A DNA stretch of 32,074 nt from an uncultured Acetatifactor sp. (GCA_947586055.1 CANPXL010000030.1:1-32074); one strand, 5' to 3'; shown: positions 9,761-18,000, numbered from the stretch's first letter. Numbers and translations are program-made. The notes: generated from the sequence alone by a model not told the origin.

Positions 9761-10084
9761 TCACTCGTTCCAAACCTCCTTCGCCAGACGGAACACCGCC
9801 CATGCCTTGGGCCAGCCGACGTAGAAACCGACGTGGGTCACGATGGCGGCGATCTCCGCGCGGGTTACGCCGTGCGCCCTGGCGTTTTCCAGATGGTAGG
9901 TCAGCGAAGAGTCGGTGATCCCGGAACTCATCAACGCCACCACAGTGATCATGCACCGCGTCTTTATATCAATATCCTGATTGTTCCAATTTTCTCCAAA
10001 GAGAATGTCGTCGTTGAAGTGAGCAAAATCCGGCGCGAAGCCGCCGAGCTGATCTCTGCCTGCGGTTTGTGTGATTTTTTCCAT
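9761..10084 (-). CDS. Carboxymuconolactone decarboxylase-like (AhpD-fold) protein
   Basis: This 107-residue protein of the CMD family has the typical segments KTRCMITVVALMSSG, HLENARAHGVTRAEIAAIVTHVGFYVGWPKAW and FRLAKEV. The catalytic CxxC of AhpD-type peroxidase partners is absent, so it resembles the CMD-like branch instead. A cytoplasmic role in the oxidative or electrophile response is inferred from the neighbours. GGAGG a few bases upstream supports the start. The gap to the preceding aldo/keto reductase is 26 bp. The stop codon is followed in frame by a cupin-like tail, so the last residues may not be native. Confidence 0.85.
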   Translation of the reverse strand: MEKITQTAGRDQLGGFAPDFAHFNDDILFGENWNNQDIDIKTRCMITVVALMSSGITDSSLTYHLENARAHGVTRAEIAAIVTHVGFYVGWPKAWAVFRLAKEVWNE

Positions 10085-10110
10085 GGTATAATCCTCCTGT
10101 AATTTGATAT

Positions 10111-11121
10111 TTAGACTACATTTCCGGCCTTCTGTTTGCCGTTCTGGGCCATGACGCCCACCAGGGCGTGAGGGATATATAATTCTTCGAGATAGTCGAT
10201 CTCGTCCTGGGTCAGTTCCAAATCAACCGCCTTTGCCGCGCCGTCCACATGGGAGAACTTCGTCGCTCCCACCACCGGGGCGGTCACCTTCGTCAGCAGC
10301 CACGCCAGAGAAATTTCCGTCATGGAGACGCCGCGTCTTTCGGCCAGCTCCGACACGCGGGCGATGATACGGCCGTCCGTTTCGGCTGTGGCGTCGTACT
10401 TGAATTTGGCGTAGGCGTCCTGTTCCAACCGCCTGGAGGTCTCCCCCGGTCTCCTGGAGAGCCGTCCGCCTGCCAGGGCGCTGTACGGCGTCATGGCGAT
10501 GTTCTGATCCTTGCAGAAGGGAGCCATTTCCCGTTCTTCCTCGCGGGCGATCAGGTTGTAATGTCCCTGAATGGACACAAACTCTGTCAGGCCATGCTCG
10601 AGGGCGTAGAAATTAGCTTTGGCCAGCTGCCATGTATAGCAGTTGGAGATGCCGATGTAACGGGCCTTTCCGGCCTTTACGGCGTTATGGAGCCCCTCCA
10701 TGATCTCTTCCATGGGCGTGTGGTAGTCCCATAAGTGATAGATGTACAGGTCCACATAGTCCATGCCGAGATTTTTCAGGCTCTGATTCAGATAATTTTC
10801 AATGTGCTTCTGGCCGCTGACGCCGGCATCGATCTCGTCCTGGGTCCGGGGCGTGAACTTGGTGGCGATCGTAAAATCGTCCCGTTTTGCGAAGTCCCGC
10901 AGCGCCTTGCCCACATACTGTTCGCTGGTGCCGTTCTGATAGGCAATGGCGGTGTCGTAGAAGTTGATGCCCAGATCGAGGCCGTGCCTGATGATCTCGC
11001 GGGTCTGCGTCTCGTCCACCGTCCAGCTATGCTGCCCCGTGGCGGCGTTGCCGAAGCCCATACAGCCCATGCATATCCGGGAAACGGTCAGATCAGATTT
11101 GCCGAGTTTCGTGTACTTCAT
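10111..11121 (-). CDS. Aldo/keto reductase
   Basis: The 336-residue enzyme has the complete signature set: GKSDLTVSRICMGCMGFG at the start, the catalytic Asp and Tyr in NFYDTAIAY, Lys in ATKF, His in IYHLWDYH, and an NADP-binding region near the C-terminus (GATKFSHVDGA). It should reduce aldehydes or ketones with NADPH in the cytoplasm; the substrate is unknown. Two adjacent ATGs exist (11124 and 11121). The second is preferred because AGGAGG is 7 nt from it and 4 nt from the first. The RBS sits in the 13-bp gap after the tetR stop, so the genes are tightly coupled and the enzyme is probably induced through the TetR regulator. Confidence 0.93.
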   Translation of the reverse strand: MKYTKLGKSDLTVSRICMGCMGFGNAATGQHSWTVDETQTREIIRHGLDLGINFYDTAIAYQNGTSEQYVGKALRDFAKRDDFTIATKFTPRTQDEIDAGVSGQKHIENYLNQSLKNLGMDYVDLYIYHLWDYHTPMEEIMEGLHNAVKAGKARYIGISNCYTWQLAKANFYALEHGLTEFVSIQGHYNLIAREEEREMAPFCKDQNIAMTPYSALAGGRLSRRPGETSRRLEQDAYAKFKYDATAETDGRIIARVSELAERRGVSMTEISLAWLLTKVTAPVVGATKFSHVDGAAKAVDLELTQDEIDYLEELYIPHALVGVMAQNGKQKAGNVV

Positions 11122-11134
11122 CATCAAACCTCCT

Positions 11135-11758
11135 TTATTCTCCCAACAGTATTCTTGCACAGTTATAGGTGATCTCGTAAATCGACATAAACACGTAGTT
11201 GACGCCGGCTTCCTCCATCGCCGTCCTCTGCTTTTCCGTCACGAACGTGTATGGATAAATCCCGAACATGAACGGAAAAAAGGTGTAGAGGAACCGCTGC
11301 TTTTCGGCAATCGGCATCTCGGGGAAATACTGCTCAAGGCAGTGCATGACCGTTTTTAAGGAGTTGCCGTAGGCGACCTTAAATTCGACGAGTTGTTCGG
11401 GGCGGCTTCCGGTCTCCATATCATAATGGTTCATGGACATGATTTTGAGCAGTTGCGCGCGCTTTTCAAGGGAATGTGCCAATTTGTCCGCAAATCCGTC
11501 CTTGGTAAGAGTTACATTTTCCGCCATGATCCGATTCAAATCGGCGATCCACAGCTCATACTCCCGCTTCAGCAGGGCAAGGAAGATTTCTTCTTTCGTC
11601 TGAAAGTAGTTATAAATGGAGGTGCGGGTGAAGCTGGTTACATTCCCGATCTCCTTGATGGTAATTTCCTTGAAGCTCATCGTCTGATAGAGCTTTTCGC
11701 AGGCGTCCACGATTTCCTCTCTGCGGGTCTCTGTCAGCTCCGGTGATCCTTTTGGCAT
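11135..11758 (-). CDS. TetR/AcrR family transcriptional regulator
   Basis: The 207-residue protein begins MPKGSPELTETRREEIV. Its helix-turn-helix covers about residues 25-48 (FKEITIKEIGNVTSFTRTSIYNYFQTKEEIF), the core TetR signature. The rest is a helical ligand-binding domain with no family-specific motif that I can name. The start at 11758 is fixed by AGGAGG 7 nt upstream; the longer open frame to 12055 lacks support and runs across the promoter. It is the first gene of its operon and lies behind a promoter carrying two near-identical palindromes, so autorepression and control of the downstream reductase genes are likely. The inducer is unknown. Confidence 0.93.
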   Translation of the reverse strand: MPKGSPELTETRREEIVDACEKLYQTMSFKEITIKEIGNVTSFTRTSIYNYFQTKEEIFLALLKREYELWIADLNRIMAENVTLTKDGFADKLAHSLEKRAQLLKIMSMNHYDMETGSRPEQLVEFKVAYGNSLKTVMHCLEQYFPEMPIAEKQRFLYTFFPFMFGIYPYTFVTEKQRTAMEEAGVNYVFMSIYEITYNCARILLGE

Positions 11759-11788
11759 CTTGCGTCCTCCTGATCTGCATATATGTTC

Positions 11789-11838
11789 TGACACCGTGTC
11801 AGTGTAGTTAGCATAGCACTGTTCTGACACGGTGTCAA
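11789..11838 (-). promoter_or_regulatory. tetR operon promoter with two palindromic operators
   Basis: On the minus strand a perfect -35 TTGACA (11838-11833) and -10 TATGCT (11815-11810) are 17 bp apart. Two 13-bp palindromes flank the -10: TGACACGGTGTCA at 11825-11837, overlapping the -35, and TGACACCGTGTCA at 11789-11801, just downstream of the likely start site. Both are preceded by TTC on the plus strand and their centres are 36 bp apart. This is a standard layout for a TetR-type autorepressor. Confidence 0.85.
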
Positions 11839-11937
11839 TATCTTTGCAAAAAAAATTAAAACGGCATACACAGCTTACGCCGCAAAAATTTTTCTGACCA
11901 CAGGGGTGTATTTTGTTGAGCGAATGTCCGTAGTAGA

Positions 11938-12252
11938 ATGGAAGTTGTCTATCCCAGAGATAAATTCGGAACGGAGTGCTTTCTCTGGGGCGTCGAGAAC
12001 GGGGATTGGAGCCCTGGGAGATCAAAGTTCGGTTTTGGAGTCTCCAATGTTGCAAACGGCGACGGAGATTATGTACAGTTTATGGATTTTCCCATCAATG
12101 GAGAAATGGTGCAGCATTACTACTTTAACCGGCAAAATGTCACCAATATATTTCTGGACATTGCCAGGGGCAGTACAGAGCACTTCAGCGAGAATGATAA
12201 GGCTGTGGCCGCCGAAATGATCCGCAGGGGATATGTTGCGGCAGGTTATTGA
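11938..12252 (+). pseudogene. Unrecognised ORF fragment between tetR and the RHH gene
   Basis: The 104-codon frame has protein-like composition (FLWGVENGDWSPG, DYVQFMDFPINGEMVQHYYF) but no ribosome binding site and no family I recognise. It lies where the GC-rich left part changes to AT-rich sequence, and looks like the remains of a gene at an old insertion boundary. Confidence 0.3.
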
Positions 12253-12376
12253 AAAGTGACGGAGAAGCCTGCCGCGACAACAGGCAATGTGACAGAACAA
12301 GCCATCAAGAAGTATATACCGCCGCTTGAAGAGGTGTTTGGCGACTGGGTGAACACCTGGCTGTATGCCCAATGTA

Positions 12377-12405
12377 TTGACATTGCACTACACATTTTGT
12401 ATTAT
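12377..12405 (+). promoter_or_regulatory. Promoter of the ribbon-helix-helix gene
   Basis: TTGACA (12377-12382) and TATTAT (12400-12405) are separated by 17 bp and lie 18 bp upstream of the start codon at 12424. Confidence 0.7.
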
Positions 12406-12423
12406 TATGTGGGAGGGATTAGC

Positions 12424-12603
12424 ATGAGTAAATCAACGTCAATTAGTATCCGAATAGATGAACACGAACTTGAAAAGATTAAGATTGCTGCAAAATTAGA
12501 AGCGTATTCTTCGTATAGCGAATTTATAAGAAGGACAGCGCTATTAGAGGCTGCCAGAATTATGAAGGAGAATAATGAAAAGAATGCCTTACCTTCCGAT
12601 TAA
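12424..12603 (+). CDS. Ribbon-helix-helix (DUF1778/CopG-like) protein
   Basis: The 59-residue product opens with a polar beta-strand (TSISIRIDEHE) followed by helices (LEKIKIAAKLEAYSSYSEFIRRTALLEAARIM). This is the pattern of small ribbon-helix-helix DNA-binding proteins such as DUF1778 antitoxins. GGAGGG at 12412-12417 and a strong promoter support it; an in-frame extension upstream to 12256 lacks both. No GNAT or other toxin follows: the next gene is a DNA methyltransferase 109 bp away. It may be an orphan antitoxin, or a regulator of the restriction-modification genes. Confidence 0.75.
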   Translation: MSKSTSISIRIDEHELEKIKIAAKLEAYSSYSEFIRRTALLEAARIMKENNEKNALPSD

Positions 12604-12712
12604 GGAAGTCTATTGAGAAAGAGTATCAGTGACGATAAAGCGCAATATGCTGAATGAACGGTGGTATTTAAAACCTTTGCATAATCGGCATGATTAGCCG
12701 GAGGACATATTA

Positions 12713-14248
12713 ATGGCAAATACAAATACTTACAAGGGTATTTATGCAATGCATAAATACTGGGGTAAAAAGCCTTTTAATGAAATATCAAAATTTATAG
12801 AGCAGTATTCTTTGCCAGACGATACGGTGCTGGATTGTTTTTGTGGATCAGGCGTGACTTTGATTGAAGCGGTAAAAGCTGGTAGAAAGGCAGTTGGAGT
12901 CGACTTGAATCCAATTGCTGTTAAGTTGGCCAATGTTTCGATGACAGCTGTTAAAATTGAGAAAATTAACGCAGCTTTTAAGTCCATAAAGAAAAAATTA
13001 CAAAAAAAAATTTACAGCCTTTATGAAATGGAATATGAGGGCGAACCTACAAGAGTGACTCATACTATATGGAAAAATGGTGAACCTGTCGAAGTTTGGT
13101 ATTGTACTGATCGAGATAAGAAGAAAATAAGAATCGGCAATGATACGGATATTAAAATGTGTAATGAACCTGCAATTGCACCAAAGTGGTATCCGGAGAG
13201 TATTCTGTACGAAAACTCTCGTATCAACGTTGGGAAAGAACAGAAGGTATCAGATTTATTTACGCCAAGAGCACTGGTAGGATTATCATTGCTTTATGAT
13301 GAAATTAAACGGATAGAGGATAAAAAATTAAGAGCGGTATTCGAGCTTACATTTTCCGGAACATTATCTCAGGCAAGTAATCTTGTGTTTGTAATCAGAG
13401 GAAGAAAGAAAAAGGAAGGAGACCCACCAAAAGCTGAAGTTGGCAGCTGGGTTATAGGCTATTGGGTTCCAGAAGAACATTTTGAGATAAATGTATGGAA
13501 TTGTTTTGAAAACAGATTCAAAAGAATTCTGAAAGGAGAGCAGGAGATTTATGATTTGTTCGCTGATAAGACAGATGATTATATGAAAGAGCATTTAAAA
13601 CTGATCAATGGATCGGCCACCAATATTCCTATCGATAATAATTCAGTGGATTATGTATTTATTGACCCGCCTCATGCGAATCGAATCTTATATATGGAAC
13701 AGAGTTTAATGTGGAATGCGTGGCTTGAACTTGACGGTAATATTAACTGGGAGGATGAAATTATTGTAACTGAGGCAAAGGGCAGAAAAGAAAAAGATAC
13801 AGATAATTATAACGAGCTTTTGGGGGAAGCGTTTGCGGAAGTAAGCAGAGTGCTTAAGCCTGGCAAGTATTTTTCATTAGCATTCAATTGTCTTGACGAC
13901 GATACATGGATTGATACATTAAACCTTTTTGTGGCGCATGGGTTTGAAATAAGAGATATAGTCCCACTGGAATATTCGGCTACGTCGGTTATCCAGGATA
14001 ACAGAAAGAATGCGCTGAAAACAGATTTTGTATTAACGTTTCAGAATACCGGAAATAAAAAACTCAGCAGGATTGTGTTTAAATACGATGACATTGAATT
14101 GGAAGAAGATATCGCGGATATCTTAAGCAATAATCCGGACTATGAGGTTTATAACGTTATGAATGCGTTATTTGAAAAGACAATTCCTCACGGGTATATT
14201 TATAAGGTGTCTAAAATTGTGAAGAGGTGCGCTGAATTAATAAAATAA
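12713..14248 (+). CDS. DNA methyltransferase (N6-adenine or N4-cytosine type)
   Basis: The 511-residue protein has the SAM-binding motif I at residues 41-47 (DCFCGSG) and GVDLNP after it. The amino-group methylation motif IV appears as DPPH at about residues 318-321, a variant of DPPY. The stretch of about 260 residues between them could hold the target recognition domain. RVLKPGKYFSLAFN is a typical motif VIII-like strand. GGAGG 8 nt upstream supports the start. A truncated restriction endonuclease lies convergently 3 bp downstream, so this is probably the surviving methyltransferase of a type II-like system. The gene is much more AT-rich than the left part of the window. The recognition site cannot be read from sequence. 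Confidence 0.85.
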   Translation: MANTNTYKGIYAMHKYWGKKPFNEISKFIEQYSLPDDTVLDCFCGSGVTLIEAVKAGRKAVGVDLNPIAVKLANVSMTAVKIEKINAAFKSIKKKLQKKIYSLYEMEYEGEPTRVTHTIWKNGEPVEVWYCTDRDKKKIRIGNDTDIKMCNEPAIAPKWYPESILYENSRINVGKEQKVSDLFTPRALVGLSLLYDEIKRIEDKKLRAVFELTFSGTLSQASNLVFVIRGRKKKEGDPPKAEVGSWVIGYWVPEEHFEINVWNCFENRFKRILKGEQEIYDLFADKTDDYMKEHLKLINGSATNIPIDNNSVDYVFIDPPHANRILYMEQSLMWNAWLELDGNINWEDEIIVTEAKGRKEKDTDNYNELLGEAFAEVSRVLKPGKYFSLAFNCLDDDTWIDTLNLFVAHGFEIRDIVPLEYSATSVIQDNRKNALKTDFVLTFQNTGNKKLSRIVFKYDDIELEEDIADILSNNPDYEVYNVMNALFEKTIPHGYIYKVSKIVKRCAELIK

Positions 14249-14251
14249 TTA

Positions 14252-14926
14252 TTATTCTGAATAAATAGTTGAAAGAGAATATACGGTATAGTCCCCTACA
14301 AGTTTTGGATCCTTTTCGTAATGATACTTAATCGTATGAATAGAACTGGATGAAAGATTGTCGAGCAAAATATTGATTTTTCTTTCGATTTTGGTTGTGT
14401 TGCCTTTTAATTCTCTTCCGTCGACAAATCTGGTTTTATAGGCAAGAAATACAAATAACCGGTTATTATTGCAGAATAATCGTTCGCCTTGATATTTATA
14501 ATTCCACCATTCCAGCATTTTTAATGAATCCTGATCAGACGGTACATAAGCAGCATGCGCTTTCTGCAGCTCCGTGATGAAATTCTTGGATTCTGAGTCA
14601 AACATACTGATGAGACTGGACAGAGCTGCTTTCGTGTCTGATTTAAACTCATTCATATTTGGCAGAGAAAGGTTTTTGTGAGCCTTTTTGTATTCTTTAT
14701 AGTACGCCTTTATAGTCTCCAGTTCGCTGGCGTTGTCCCTGGTTGCAACAAAATCATCGCGGCTATTGGCTGACGCAGCTATTCCCCTTGACGCGAGTTC
14801 AAAATACTCATCTGACACATGCGTAATTTTCAGGTCAAAAGGAATAATTTCATTATCGACACGCAAAAAGAAATCAATATTATAAATTTTACGTAATGTA
14901 GGAATAACATTTTTATGCTTTAAAAA
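14252..14926 (-). pseudogene. 5'-truncated type II-like restriction endonuclease
   Basis: The frame runs on the minus strand from just after a stop (14929-14927) to 14252. There is no ATG until well inside and only a TTG at 14866 without a ribosome binding site. Read from 14926, the first residues are LKHKNVIPTLRKIYNIDFF, followed by NEIIPFDLKIT, a PD-(D/E)xK nuclease core (Asp ... D-x-K). The catalytic strand is therefore present, but everything before it is missing; intact enzymes of this kind have a further N-terminal domain. It is convergent with the methyltransferase, ends 3 bp from it, and shares its AT-rich composition. The junction at about 14927 lies immediately upstream of the next plus-strand gene. 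Restriction activity is probably lost. Confidence 0.7.
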
Positions 14927-14958
14927 TCATTATATCAGTCAAAGGAGACAGAGTACAA

Positions 14959-15375
14959 ATGAGAGAATTTTGGCAAACATTTTTGATCGCGATTATACCG
15001 TCGGCCATTACGGCGTTATTGTCTTATTTTGCTTCATGGAAAACATCAAACACTCAGATAAAGGCAATAAAAGAACAAAATAAGGCGGATATTGAAAAAT
15101 TAATACAACAAAATAAAGTTGATATAGAATCTTTAAAAGAAAAGCATGTTCTTGAAATGGAAATGAAAGATAGAGAGCATGCACATCAGGTGGAATTAAT
15201 CAAACTGCAATATGATAATGAAATTAAAAAAGATGAAGAAAATACGAAAAATCAATTTGCGGCTAATGCCCTTGGAAGTATGTTTGGAACTATTTTTTCA
15301 CAAGACAGCCCCATATCTGAAACAATAAATGAAGCAATCCGAAAGGGGTTAGAAGATTCACTGAATGGGAAATAA
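14959..15375 (+). CDS. Membrane-anchored coiled-coil protein of unknown function
   Basis: The 138-residue protein has an N-terminal hydrophobic segment (about residues 7-25, FLIAIIPSAITALLSYF). A long charged heptad region follows (about 30-100, rich in Lys, Glu, Gln and Ile), then a short C-terminal domain with AANALGSMFGTIF. It should be a single-pass membrane protein with a cytoplasmic coiled coil. AAAGGAG about 9 nt upstream supports the start. It abuts the truncated restriction gene and has the same low GC, so it is probably part of the same acquired block. I recognise no family. Confidence 0.7.
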   Translation: MREFWQTFLIAIIPSAITALLSYFASWKTSNTQIKAIKEQNKADIEKLIQQNKVDIESLKEKHVLEMEMKDREHAHQVELIKLQYDNEIKKDEENTKNQFAANALGSMFGTIFSQDSPISETINEAIRKGLEDSLNGK

Positions 15376-15717
15376 AATGGTTGAAAGCTTTCTGTTTAAA
15401 GAAAAGCAAGCAGCAGATATTCGGCCTGCAACGTATCTATTCTTCAGAAGTGCCAATTTTGCATGCCAATGTTTATATCGATAAGGATAATCCTGTATGG
15501 TATAGTGTGGAGCTTTTTCGGACAGGGGATTGAAATGCAAAGATGGAATGTTTGTGAGAAAAAACATAGGATTTATAAGGAATCGAAAAAAAGGATAAAA
15601 ATACTTTTCATCTGCTACGGAAATAATTGATTTTGCGGTGTAAGCTCTGGAATCAGCGGAGTTGGAAGCAATCAGGAATATGTTTAGCTTGATATATTAT
15701 TATGGAGAGTGCATATT
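15376..15717. other. Gene-free stretch upstream of cas3
   Basis: No full gene is visible. An open stretch without a start at about 15364-15534 (plus strand) reads like a protein end (YSSEVPILHANVYIDKDN, VWYSVELFRTGD) and may be the tail of a lost gene. The region just before cas3 is AT-rich, but I found no clean -35/-10 pair. Confidence 0.35.
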
Positions 15718-17904
15718 ATGTGTTGGGGACATATTTCAGAGGATGGACTGCGCAGTCAGCCTTTATCGGAACATCTTACTCAGACGGCAGACCTTGCAAG
15801 ACAGTTTGCGGATATATTTCATGCTGGAGACTGGGGATATTTTTGCGGTCTTTTGCATGATATCGGGAAGTATTCTGAAAAGTTTCAACAAAGAATCCAG
15901 GGAAAAAATATAAGAGTGGACCATTCCACTGCGGGAGCTAGGGAAGCCCAAAAACTGAAAGTTTTTCCAGCCGCCTATTGTATTGCAGGACATCATGCAG
16001 GTCTTCCGGACGGGATGTATATGGGCGGAAGCGCATCCTCGGAGGCCACACTGGATAGCCGTTTAAAGAAAGAAATACCGGATTATCAAAATTATAAAAG
16101 AGAAATCCATGTTTCCAGACCTGACCTGCCTGTGCTGAAAACGGATCAGGGGAAATTTTGTATTTCCTTTTTTATACGTATGGTGTATTCCTGCCTGGTG
16201 GATGCGGATTATCTGGATACCGAAGCCTTTATGAAAAACCAGGAACGGGTTTTGCCTGGTGTTTCGATGATGGAACTGAAAAAACGGCTGGATGATTACA
16301 TTAAACCATGGCTTGAGAGCAGCGCCGAGAATTTAACAGCTTTCTCTGATGTTTCGGATGAGCGCGCAAAGCGACCGGAATCTTGTCCTTTGAATGTAAG
16401 AAGAACGGATATTTTAAGAGCCTGTATCAGTGGAGGAAGTAAGGAACAGGGGATTTATCATCTGACGGTTCCAACTGGCGGCGGCAAGACGATTTCTTCC
16501 ATGGCTTTTGCACTTAACCATGCGGTGGAGCATGGTCTTCGGCGGATTATCTATGTTATACCTTACACCAGTATTATTGAACAGAACGCACAGGTGTTTC
16601 GGGATATTCTCGGTGATGAGGCCGTATTGGAAAATCATAGCAATGTAGAATATCCGGATGAGGAAGAATTGGACCCGAAGCAATTGGCGGCGGAAAACTG
16701 GGATATGCCCGTTGTTGTGACAACGAATGTGCAGTTTTTTGAATCCTTATATGCGAGTCGTTCTTCCAAATGCCGTAAGCTGCATAACATTGCGGGAAGC
16801 GTCCTGATCTTCGACGAGGCGCAGATGCTGCCTAATGATTATTTAAAACCATGCCTGCGGGCGATCAGTGAACTGGTATTGAATTATGGATGCACGGCGG
16901 TGCTTTGCACGGCGACCCAGCCGTCGCTTCAGCAGTTTTTCCCCCAGAAGCTGCTGAAAGGAGAACTCTGTCCAAATGTGGAGGAGCAATATGAGGCCTT
17001 TCGCAGGACGGTTTTGGTGAAAGACGAGGATATGACAGGGGATGAACTGGTGCAGCGCTTAAAGACAGAATCGCAGGTGCTCTGTATTTTGAATACGCGG
17101 GCGAAGGTTCAGGAGATTTATGAGAAGATGGAGGGGTGCGAAGGGATTTTTCATTTGTCCACTTTGATGTATCCGGAACATAGGCGAAAGGTCTTGGATC
17201 GGATCCGCAAAAGATTGAATTTAAAAGAACCGTGCCGCGTGATTGCGACCAGCCTGGTGGAGGCAGGCGTGGACTTGGACTTCCAAACCGTATATCGGGA
17301 GGCGGCGGGATTGGACAGTATGATTCAGGCGGCCGGGCGCTGCAATCGGGAAGGCAAAAATGCGATGGCTGATAGCAGGACTCATATATTTCAGTTTGTT
17401 CCGGAGGAACGAATCAGAAATGATTCTGTTAGCCAGGAGCAGAGGATAGCGGAGGAAGTAATAGCTCTCTATGCAAAGATAGACTCTTTAGAGGCGATTC
17501 ATGAGTATTTCGACAGGCTGCATTACGTAAAAGGGGATGGCCTTGATAAAAAGAGAATCCTTCAGCATTTAAACGAGGCCAAAGTAGACGCGATCCCTTT
17601 CCGGGCCGTAGCGGAGGATTTCAAAATGATCAAAGAGGACACCAGGAGTATCCTGATTGCGCGGGAACCGGAGGCAAAGCTTTTGGCTGAGCAGCTGCGT
17701 CACGGCGAGCGCAGCAGGAAATTGATGCGGTCTGCGGGACGGTATTCGGTAAACGTTTATGAAAATACCTATAGAGATCTGAGGGAGGCAGGATTCCTGG
17801 ATGTGATCGAGGAAAAACTTGCGGTTTTGTCAGATGAGGGAAAGTATTCGGAGGAAACGGGGCTGAATATCAAAGTAGTCAAGGGAGAGGGCCTTTTTTT
17901 CTGA
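15718..17904 (+). CDS. cas3: CRISPR-associated helicase-nuclease Cas3 (type I-C)
   Basis: The 728-residue protein is the single-stranded DNA nuclease-helicase recruited by Cascade to destroy the target. The N-terminal HD domain shows His19 (SEHL), His47-Asp48 (LLHDIGK) and AGHHAG near residue 88. The SF2 helicase follows with Walker A VPTGGGKT near residue 253, motif II DEAQ, motif III TATQP, motif V ATSLVEAGVDLDF and motif VI QAAGRCNREG. The start at 15718 is chosen because GGAGAG at 15704-15709 is 8 nt upstream; an in-frame GTG at 15709 overlaps that site. All catalytic motifs look intact. Unlike the usual tight I-C operon, 236 bp separate it from cas5; that gap carries a crRNA-like RNA and the cas5 promoter. 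Confidence 0.97.
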   Translation: MCWGHISEDGLRSQPLSEHLTQTADLARQFADIFHAGDWGYFCGLLHDIGKYSEKFQQRIQGKNIRVDHSTAGAREAQKLKVFPAAYCIAGHHAGLPDGMYMGGSASSEATLDSRLKKEIPDYQNYKREIHVSRPDLPVLKTDQGKFCISFFIRMVYSCLVDADYLDTEAFMKNQERVLPGVSMMELKKRLDDYIKPWLESSAENLTAFSDVSDERAKRPESCPLNVRRTDILRACISGGSKEQGIYHLTVPTGGGKTISSMAFALNHAVEHGLRRIIYVIPYTSIIEQNAQVFRDILGDEAVLENHSNVEYPDEEELDPKQLAAENWDMPVVVTTNVQFFESLYASRSSKCRKLHNIAGSVLIFDEAQMLPNDYLKPCLRAISELVLNYGCTAVLCTATQPSLQQFFPQKLLKGELCPNVEEQYEAFRRTVLVKDEDMTGDELVQRLKTESQVLCILNTRAKVQEIYEKMEGCEGIFHLSTLMYPEHRRKVLDRIRKRLNLKEPCRVIATSLVEAGVDLDFQTVYREAAGLDSMIQAAGRCNREGKNAMADSRTHIFQFVPEERIRNDSVSQEQRIAEEVIALYAKIDSLEAIHEYFDRLHYVKGDGLDKKRILQHLNEAKVDAIPFRAVAEDFKMIKEDTRSILIAREPEAKLLAEQLRHGERSRKLMRSAGRYSVNVYENTYRDLREAGFLDVIEEKLAVLSDEGKYSEETGLNIKVVKGEGLFF

Positions 17905-17911
17905 AGATCTT

Positions 17912-17993
17912 GAGCCGCCCTTTGTAGGAATCAGGGCGGCTCTGGATGTAAGGCTAATAGAATTACTATTTCAACCCGCAGAAATATTCTGAC
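17912..17993 (-). ncRNA. Putative CreR-type crRNA-like RNA (degenerate repeat + spacer + hairpin)
   Basis: Read on the minus strand: GT, a 5-bp stem (CAGAA-TAT-TTCTG, 17991-17979), then CGGGTTGAAAT (17978-17968). The last element matches the final 11 nt of the array repeat in 10 of 11 positions. The true repeat has the same plan (GT, 8-bp stem, 4-nt loop, 11-nt handle), so the stem is replaced but the handle is kept. A 25-nt spacer-like segment starting AGTAATTCTATTAG (17967 downward) follows, then a perfect 10-bp GC-rich hairpin (17942-17933 with 17921-17912). The first 14 spacer bases match 18071-18084, just upstream of the cas5 promoter -35 and next to a TTC PAM, except at positions 6 and 12. 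The likely role is partial-match guidance of Cascade to repress the cas operon. Confidence 0.75.
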
Positions 17994-18000
17994 GGTAAAT

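Noticed and set aside
12424..14248. Toxin-antitoxin pair formed by the RHH protein and the next gene
   Set aside because: The next gene is a DNA methyltransferase 109 bp away, not a GNAT or other toxin, so no TA module is called.
15377..15484. A 35-codon ORF after the coiled-coil gene
   Set aside because: No ribosome binding site; another frame through the same bases looks more protein-like, so this start is not supported.
17912..17942. The GC-rich hairpin read simply as the cas3 terminator
   Set aside because: It lacks a T-run on the plus strand, and it also sits exactly at the 3' end expected for the minus-strand crRNA-like RNA. It may serve both, but I do not list it as an independent terminator.
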